Assembly: GCA_050291365.1 (NCBI GenBank)
Contig: JBNKJS010000008.1
Coordinates: 8,342 to 72,341 of the forward strand
Direction: 5' to 3'
From: JAAGZL01 sp050291365
Lineage (GTDB): Bacteria > Pseudomonadota > Gammaproteobacteria > Chromatiales > Chromatiaceae
DNA: 64,000 nt
Below, in pieces: positions 59,347 through 64,000 of this stretch. Under the pieces are notes generated by a model. That model was given only the letters and a program-made list of their open reading frames with translations. It had not been told where the DNA came from and ran no database searches. The position numbers and the translations under genes are program-made. How positions within the stretch are numbered: the first letter of the stretch is position 1; each line of letters starts with the position of its first letter.

Positions 59347-59404
59347 TTTTGATTGATCCGGTATTCCGTTATGAATCCAACTGTAATTGCTGGAGCGGCT
59401 TAAC

Positions 59405-60514
59405 TTAAAGCTGTATATCTATAGTCTTGGTTTCACCATTACGCCAGATGGTGATGGTGGTTTTGTCGCCTATGCTGAAATCGTCCAGACGTGATAGCAG
59501 TTCGCGTACGCTGGTTATCTTGGTGCCGCCAAGTTTTGTGATTACATCCCCCGGGATGACTCCACCACCGGTTTGCATCTCGGTACCCCTAAGCCCTATG
59601 GCCTCGGCGGCCGATCCCGGGGCCACTGTGAGGATGAGTACCCCCTCCACCCCGAGTTGTTTCATCAGGGCCATGTTTATATCTTCGTTACTGTCTATTC
59701 CAAGTTGGGGGCGTTCATAGTGACCCTTGGCGATCAGTTCTGGTACCACTTTGTTTACCGTATCTACCGGCACCGCAAAGCCGATCCCGGCATAGGTGCC
59801 AGATGGGCTGAAGAGTGCAGTATTGATGCCTATCAGGCGTCCGGCGCTATCCAGTAATGGGCCGCCGGAGTTGCCAGGATTGATGGCGGCGTCGGTCTGG
59901 ATAAGATGATCGATGGTGTTTGCGCCACGGCCTGGTAGGCTGCGGTCCAGGGCAGAGATCACCCCTGTGGTGAGGGTGTAGTCCAGTCCGAACGGGTTGC
60001 CAATGGCGAATACCTTTTGCCCCACCTTCAGATCATTGCTGGTGCCGATGGGGACGGCGGGGGGGCTGTTGATTGGTACCCGTATACGCAGAACCGCCAG
60101 GTCGTGGTCTGGGCTGCTGCCCACCAGGGTAGCCATGTAGGTGCGACCATCATTAAGTCTGATCTGGGCCTCGTTGGCCTGGGCGATGACGTGGTTGTTG
60201 GTGATCACATGTCCCAGCTCGTCCCAGAAAAAACCGGAACCTGTTCCCTGTGGGACATTGAAGACATTCCTGGTCCATGGGTTTATCACCCGTTTGGAGG
60301 TGGAGATGTAGACCACCGCCGGACTGGCCTGTTCGAAGATCTGGATGGTGTTTTTCTCATCTGCTGCCAGCTCGCCACGGGCAGTAACTGCGCGTGGTTC
60401 CGCCGTCAGGCCGATGATGCTGTACTCGATTGCGGGCAGAAAATACAGGACAAGGGCAAACAGCAACAGCAAGATAGGAATAAACTTGATAACGGACGCA
60501 GCCTTGTCACTCAT
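59405..60514 (-). CDS. DegS-like periplasmic serine protease with one PDZ domain
   Basis: This 369-residue S1C protease has an N-terminal membrane anchor (FIPILLLLFALVLYFL). The catalytic triad lies in TNNHVI (H), DHDLAVL (D) and GNSGGP (S). A single C-terminal PDZ domain follows (GLRGTEMQTGGGVIPGDVIT). In DegS this architecture cleaves the anti-sigma factor RseA upon envelope stress. The rest of the RpoE pathway is not in the window. The start at 60514 lies just beside the pseudogene at 60516-60707. Confidence 0.9.
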   Translation of the reverse strand: MSDKAASVIKFIPILLLLFALVLYFLPAIEYSIIGLTAEPRAVTARGELAADEKNTIQIFEQASPAVVYISTSKRVINPWTRNVFNVPQGTGSGFFWDELGHVITNNHVIAQANEAQIRLNDGRTYMATLVGSSPDHDLAVLRIRVPINSPPAVPIGTSNDLKVGQKVFAIGNPFGLDYTLTTGVISALDRSLPGRGANTIDHLIQTDAAINPGNSGGPLLDSAGRLIGINTALFSPSGTYAGIGFAVPVDTVNKVVPELIAKGHYERPQLGIDSNEDINMALMKQLGVEGVLILTVAPGSAAEAIGLRGTEMQTGGGVIPGDVITKLGGTKITSVRELLSRLDDFSIGDKTTITIWRNGETKTIDIQL

Positions 60515-60515
60515 G

Positions 60516-60707
60516 TTAAGTAATCTCCGCTAGGGGTTCCTCCGAATTCATGGCTGAGATCCCCTCTACCTCGTGATGCTCCTTCGCCAACTGCATCAGG
60601 GCCGCTTCCGCCTTGTTGTCACGCATGTCGGCCATAAATTTGATAACGGTTACAATACTATTTGCAAGGATGTCCGTGACCACCGCTTTTTTGGAGCCAT
60701 GGGCCAT
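60516..60707 (-). pseudogene. Internally deleted cation diffusion facilitator gene
   Basis: The first 26 codons (MAHGSKKAVVTDILANSIVT, then VIKFMA) match the N-terminus of CDF cation-efflux proteins, and the segment DMRDNKAEAALMQLAKEHHE with what follows resembles their C-terminal cytoplasmic domain. The membrane helices in between are missing: KFMA joins DMRDN directly. The fusion stays in frame. At 63 residues it cannot transport, but it may still be made as a small protein. It sits between argA and degS-like genes, both of which look intact. Confidence 0.7.
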
Positions 60708-60709
60708 GA

Positions 60710-62041
60710 TTAACTCAACTTTTTATAGAAGACTTTTGAATTGCGCTGATAGTTATATAGCTCACGCCGTTTTATCGGCAGAGATTTTACCGGCAGAGAT
60801 TGAAAGCCCCGTTCCCGGAACCAGTGGGCGGTCTGGGTAGTCAGGACAAAAATACTCTCCATGCCGCTCTTTTTGGCTTGTGCTTCCATCAGCTGCAGCA
60901 GAGTGTCACCACGTCCCCCGTTGCGGTAGTCATCATGCACGGCCACGCAGGCCAACTCCGCCATGCGCTCTTTCTCATAGCAGTAGAGGGCAGCACAGCC
61001 GATGATCATGCCATCCCGTTCCATTACGGTGAAGCGGTCGATCTCGGTCTCCAGCAGTTCCCGGGAGCGCCGCACCAGTACCCCAGACTCCTCCATGGGG
61101 CCAAGCAGTTCCAGTATTCCACCCACGTCGTCTATGCGTGCGGTCCGGACCTGCTCGTAAGGTTCGGCCGACACCAGGGTGCCGGCTCCATCTCTGGTAA
61201 ACAGCTCCTGCAGCAGGGCGCCATCCATAGAACGGTTCAGTAAATGGACCCTGTCTACCCCTACGCGGCAGGCGTTGATGGTGTTGCGTAGGACCTGGGT
61301 CAGCTCGTCTGGCATCTTGCTGCGCCGCTGCATGATCTGTTCTAGATCTCTTGGCAGCAGGTGGGTTAGTAGTTTGCCCCGTGAGTCGGTCAGGCCCTTG
61401 CCTTCCAGCATATAGATAAGCTTGTCTGCACCCAGGGCCACCGCTACCGAGCTGCCAACATCTGAGGCGCTGAGGTTGAACACCTCGCCCGTAGGGGAGT
61501 AGCCCAGGGGCGGTATCAGGGCAATTGAGCCAGTTTCCAGCACACCATGGATGGCGCTGGCATCAACCCGCCGTACCCGGCCGGTGTGACCAAAATCTAC
61601 TCCGTTATGCACCCCTAGTGGTTTTGCTATCACATAGTTGCCGGAGCTTACCCGGATGCGGGCTCCAGCCATGGGGGAGTTGGCCAGTCCCATGGAGAGC
61701 AGGGCCTCAATCTCAACCCGTACCATTCCAGCGGCCTCTTTTACGCAGGCCAGGGCGTTATCGTCCGTGACCCTTAGGCCGTCAATGTACTGCATCTCAG
61801 CCTTGCGCAGTCCCAACCGTTCCTCTACCTGGGGACGAGCGCCATGTACCAGCACCAGCTGGATACCCAGGCCGTGCAGCAGTGAAATATCGTGGATCAG
61901 ATTGGAGAAGTTGGCATCGGCCACCGCCTCGCCGCCGATGACGATGACAAAGGTGCGTCCCCGGTGGGCGTGAATATAGGGCGATGAGTTGCGAAACCAA
62001 TCCACGAACTGTTCAGTCTGTTTGTTTTTTTTGCTTGCCAC
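60710..62041 (-). CDS. argA: N-acetylglutamate synthase
   Basis: This 443-residue protein is the first enzyme of arginine biosynthesis, acetylating glutamate with acetyl-CoA. It has an N-terminal amino acid kinase-like domain (FVIVIGGEAVADANFSNLIH, LVLVHGARPQ) that in this family binds arginine for feedback control, and a C-terminal GNAT domain (VHDDYRNGGRGDTLLQLMEA). Length and domain order fit the bacterial ArgA. The start is GTG with AAGGAA upstream. The gene is not in an arg operon here. Confidence 0.95.
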   Translation of the reverse strand: MASKKNKQTEQFVDWFRNSSPYIHAHRGRTFVIVIGGEAVADANFSNLIHDISLLHGLGIQLVLVHGARPQVEERLGLRKAEMQYIDGLRVTDDNALACVKEAAGMVRVEIEALLSMGLANSPMAGARIRVSSGNYVIAKPLGVHNGVDFGHTGRVRRVDASAIHGVLETGSIALIPPLGYSPTGEVFNLSASDVGSSVAVALGADKLIYMLEGKGLTDSRGKLLTHLLPRDLEQIMQRRSKMPDELTQVLRNTINACRVGVDRVHLLNRSMDGALLQELFTRDGAGTLVSAEPYEQVRTARIDDVGGILELLGPMEESGVLVRRSRELLETEIDRFTVMERDGMIIGCAALYCYEKERMAELACVAVHDDYRNGGRGDTLLQLMEAQAKKSGMESIFVLTTQTAHWFRERGFQSLPVKSLPIKRRELYNYQRNSKVFYKKLS

Positions 62042-62185
62042 GGTTTATTCCTTGTTAGAAGCCTTTTAATGGCTACTCGGTGTTATTAAAGCGGCAAACC
62101 GTTGGAAAATCCACGTTTTTTAGAAATGTAGTCTCTAATTTTATGATGGAATAGCCGCAATATTTCGTACTTGTCGTGTTGAATC

Positions 62186-62264
62186 AGTGGGTCAGACTCG
62201 ATTGAAAGGTATATCTAATCACTTATCAGGAAGATAAAATGAGATTAATCGAGTCTGTCCCACT
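62186..62264. repeat. Long inverted repeat with GTCAGACTCGATT arms
   Basis: AGTGGGTCAGACTCGATT at 62186-62203 pairs with AATCGAGTCTGTCCCACT at 62247-62264 (one mismatch). Related fragments occur at 62513-62540 and 36021-36045. It lies in the 560-base gap between argA and rsgA. Confidence 0.8.
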
Positions 62265-62384
62265 AACTTTCAGTAGATATAGCTTAAAGCCTTATTAATA
62301 AAAGCCATAAGGATATATAGGAGTTTGGGAGACATGAAAATAAAAAAAGACTACGTCATTACAGACAGCGTTTTTTGCTGATCT

Positions 62385-62500
62385 GGACAAAAGCGCGTAG
62401 CGCGTTGAACGCCCTTAAGGGCGACCCGAAGGGTGAACAGAGTGAATCATCCAGGGTTGTTAAGGGTTTACTGGATACCGGGTCAAGCCAGGTATGACGG
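62385..62500. repeat. Palindromic repeat cluster upstream of rsgA
   Basis: It contains GCGCGTAGCGCG, GCCCTTAAGGGC, ACCCGAAGGGT and CTGGATACCGGGTCAAGCC. Several small palindromes stand close together, as in dispersed intergenic repeats. No reading frame is supported here. Confidence 0.6.
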
Positions 62501-62603
62501 AGTTTAGTTAATGGGACAGTAGTGAGTCTGACCCTATTGGCCTAGGTACTGCAGAAGCTTTGCAGTACAGGTGCATGTTGGTGAGTTAGATATAAATTCA
62601 ATT

Positions 62604-63668
62604 ATGACTAATCTAAAAAGCATAGGATACAGCGACTGGTTTAAGAGCTGTGCGGATGAGAAAGAGATTGCCGCCCATGGCGTTGCCCGGATAGTTTCTG
62701 TACATAAAGATAGCTACACAGTAACAAAGGGTGGGGGGGAGATATTTGCAGAGCTGTCAGGAAACCTCCTTTACACTACAGAATCCGCAAGTGACCTGCC
62801 CACTACTGGTGACTGGGTATATGCCGACTTTTACGATGATGATACCCATGCAGTTATATATGGCGTCTTCCCAAGAAAGACGCTTCTGAAGAGAAAGGCG
62901 GCGGGGAAACTGGTCGACTTCCAGTTGATAGCTGCAAATATTGACGTTGCCTTTATTGTCCAATCCTTGAACGATGATTTTAATCTCCGCAGGCTAGAGC
63001 GCTATCTGGTTATGGTCAATGAGAGTGGGATTGAACCTATTATCCTTCTGAGCAAATGCGATCTTATGTCCAGTGAAGAGATTGATGAGATTAAGAAAAG
63101 GGTTGCAGGTATTGCGCATCAAACTAGAGTGATGGCGTTTAGCAATCTAAATCGAGAGAATATTGAATCAATCATTAAATCACTAAAGAGCGAATCTACC
63201 TACTGTCTGTTAGGCTCATCAGGAGTTGGTAAAACCACCTTGCTTAACAGCATAATCGGCAACAATAAATTTGAAACCAAGCCGGTACGTAAAATACAAA
63301 GCAAGGGCCGCCATACGACAACAAGCCGTCAATTAGTCCGCTTAGATAACGGGGCGATGATTATTGATACTCCGGGAATGAGAGAGCTTGGCAGCATGTC
63401 AGTAGATGATGGTCTAGACGAAACGTTCTCAGAAATAGTGGAGCTAACCCAAAGCTGCAGGTTTTCTAACTGCTCCCATGCCAATGAAAAAGGGTGTGCG
63501 ATCTTGGCGGCCATAGAGGCCGGTGATCTGTCCGAGCAACGCTATCAAAACTATCTAAAGATGAAAAAAGAGTCTGAATTCAATCAAATGTCCTATCTAG
63601 AAAAAAGAAAGAAGGATAGGAGTTTCGGTAAGATGGTTAAATCGGTCATGAAGGATAAGCAGAGATAG
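62604..63668 (+). CDS. rsgA: Ribosome small-subunit biogenesis GTPase RsgA
   Basis: This protein of about 354 residues is a circularly permuted GTPase. It has an N-terminal OB-fold (HGVARIVSVHKDSYTV), G4 LLSKCDL, G1 GSSGVGKTTL, G3 DTPGMRE and a zinc-binding knuckle CRFSNCSHANEKGC near the C-terminus. RsgA matures the 30S ribosomal subunit. The ATG at 62604 starts the recognisable domain, but a GTG at 62571 in frame is possible. The gene is markedly AT-richer than argA, which may be normal variation or recent acquisition. Confidence 0.93.
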   Translation: MTNLKSIGYSDWFKSCADEKEIAAHGVARIVSVHKDSYTVTKGGGEIFAELSGNLLYTTESASDLPTTGDWVYADFYDDDTHAVIYGVFPRKTLLKRKAAGKLVDFQLIAANIDVAFIVQSLNDDFNLRRLERYLVMVNESGIEPIILLSKCDLMSSEEIDEIKKRVAGIAHQTRVMAFSNLNRENIESIIKSLKSESTYCLLGSSGVGKTTLLNSIIGNNKFETKPVRKIQSKGRHTTTSRQLVRLDNGAMIIDTPGMRELGSMSVDDGLDETFSEIVELTQSCRFSNCSHANEKGCAILAAIEAGDLSEQRYQNYLKMKKESEFNQMSYLEKRKKDRSFGKMVKSVMKDKQR

Positions 63669-63848
63669 TGGCTGCTAAGAAATGGGTCTAAGGGTTGCTA
63701 ACGGCGCGTAACGGAGATTAGGCAATGCTTTTTCAAACTCCAATAGTCTGGTAATCTCCATAACAAGTAAGGAATATAAAAAGCGATAGGATGCACTCCC
63801 CAAGAAGGAATTCATCCTTTCTTAATCTAAATGAGAATTGTTACGCGT

Positions 63849-63909
63849 GCTGTATAACTCAATATTGGTGCCGGCGGTATAAGTCAATATACGTGCCAGC
63901 TGTATAATC
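63849..63909. repeat. 25-bp tandem direct repeat, 2.5 copies
   Basis: Units start GCTGTATAACTCAATATTGG (63849-63873) and GCGGTATAAGTCAATATACG (63874-63898), then a partial GCTGTATAATCA. A palindrome AGACCA-ATTC-TGGTCT lies at the window end (63984-63999). The 332-base gap after rsgA shows no gene. Confidence 0.6.
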
Positions 63910-64000
63910 ACCTGTTGAACTAAACCGCTTCGCGGTAGCCTCTCAAGACCAACCTTTTAGTGATCATCGACCAAACTTTGTTTAGACCAATTCTGGTCTC

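Overview
The window looks like part of a gammaproteobacterial chromosome, most plausibly a sulfur-oxidising, possibly autotrophic member of the Chromatiales or related symbiont lineages. The hints are an Hdr-type iron-sulfur flavoprotein cluster, SulP and TauE/SafE anion transporters, a periplasmic alpha-carbonic anhydrase, a VPLPG-type exosortase signal, large hybrid histidine kinases and a dense load of intergenic palindromic repeats. The assignment is an inference from gene content; there is no rRNA and no lineage-diagnostic gene.

Left part (1-10157). A tightly overlapping operon encodes an MvhD-like protein, two HdrA flavoproteins (the first carries an inserted GltD-like NAD(P)H-dehydrogenase module), a small winged-helix protein, HdrC and HdrB. 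It is followed by an ECF sigma factor, a zinc-finger anti-sigma protein and an hvfABCX-type cluster for a cysteine-containing, EGKCG-type RiPP metallophore (bufferin/oxazolin class).

Second part (10158-23400) is an accessory/defence region. After a repeat block and a cold-shock gene come a complete type I restriction-modification system (hsdM, hsdS, hsdR), a NucS/Mrr-like nuclease, a Fic gene truncated by a palindromic repeat, an ankyrin protein and an MNT nucleotidyltransferase/HEPN pair. The pair has a self-explanatory promoter with two operator palindromes, and two nearly identical 220-bp direct repeats bracket it.

Third part (23500-31500) holds a lipoprotein whose C-terminus is a type IV pilin-like domain, a pRiA4b ORF-3 family gene and a large M4 metallopeptidase without a signal peptide. 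A 43-bp inverted repeat flanks the last two. A 19-bp tandem repeat follows.

Fourth part (31509-55875) is dominated by signal transduction. Two operons place periplasmic solute-binding proteins next to hybrid histidine kinases with no permease or ATPase, suggesting ligand sensing rather than transport. Interspersed are an alpha/beta hydrolase, a SulP transporter, a PEP-CTERM-like protein, a LysR regulator, a DsrE-like/TauE pair, tRNA-Val(CAC), carbonic anhydrase and a PAS-type chemoreceptor.

Right part (55876-64000). An ArsR regulator with a clear operator precedes a thioredoxin-like protein and a CSCSS-type permease. A cytochrome b561 gene follows, then a duplicated tail of the permease gene. 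Two small membrane proteins, a DegS-like protease, an internally deleted cation-efflux pseudogene, argA and rsgA complete the window.

The most unusual general feature is a family of mosaic intergenic repeats (C-rich and G-rich arms joined to conserved modules) that recurs at about eight sites, together with 19-bp tandem arrays at two of them. No transposase, phage gene, rRNA or CRISPR array was seen.
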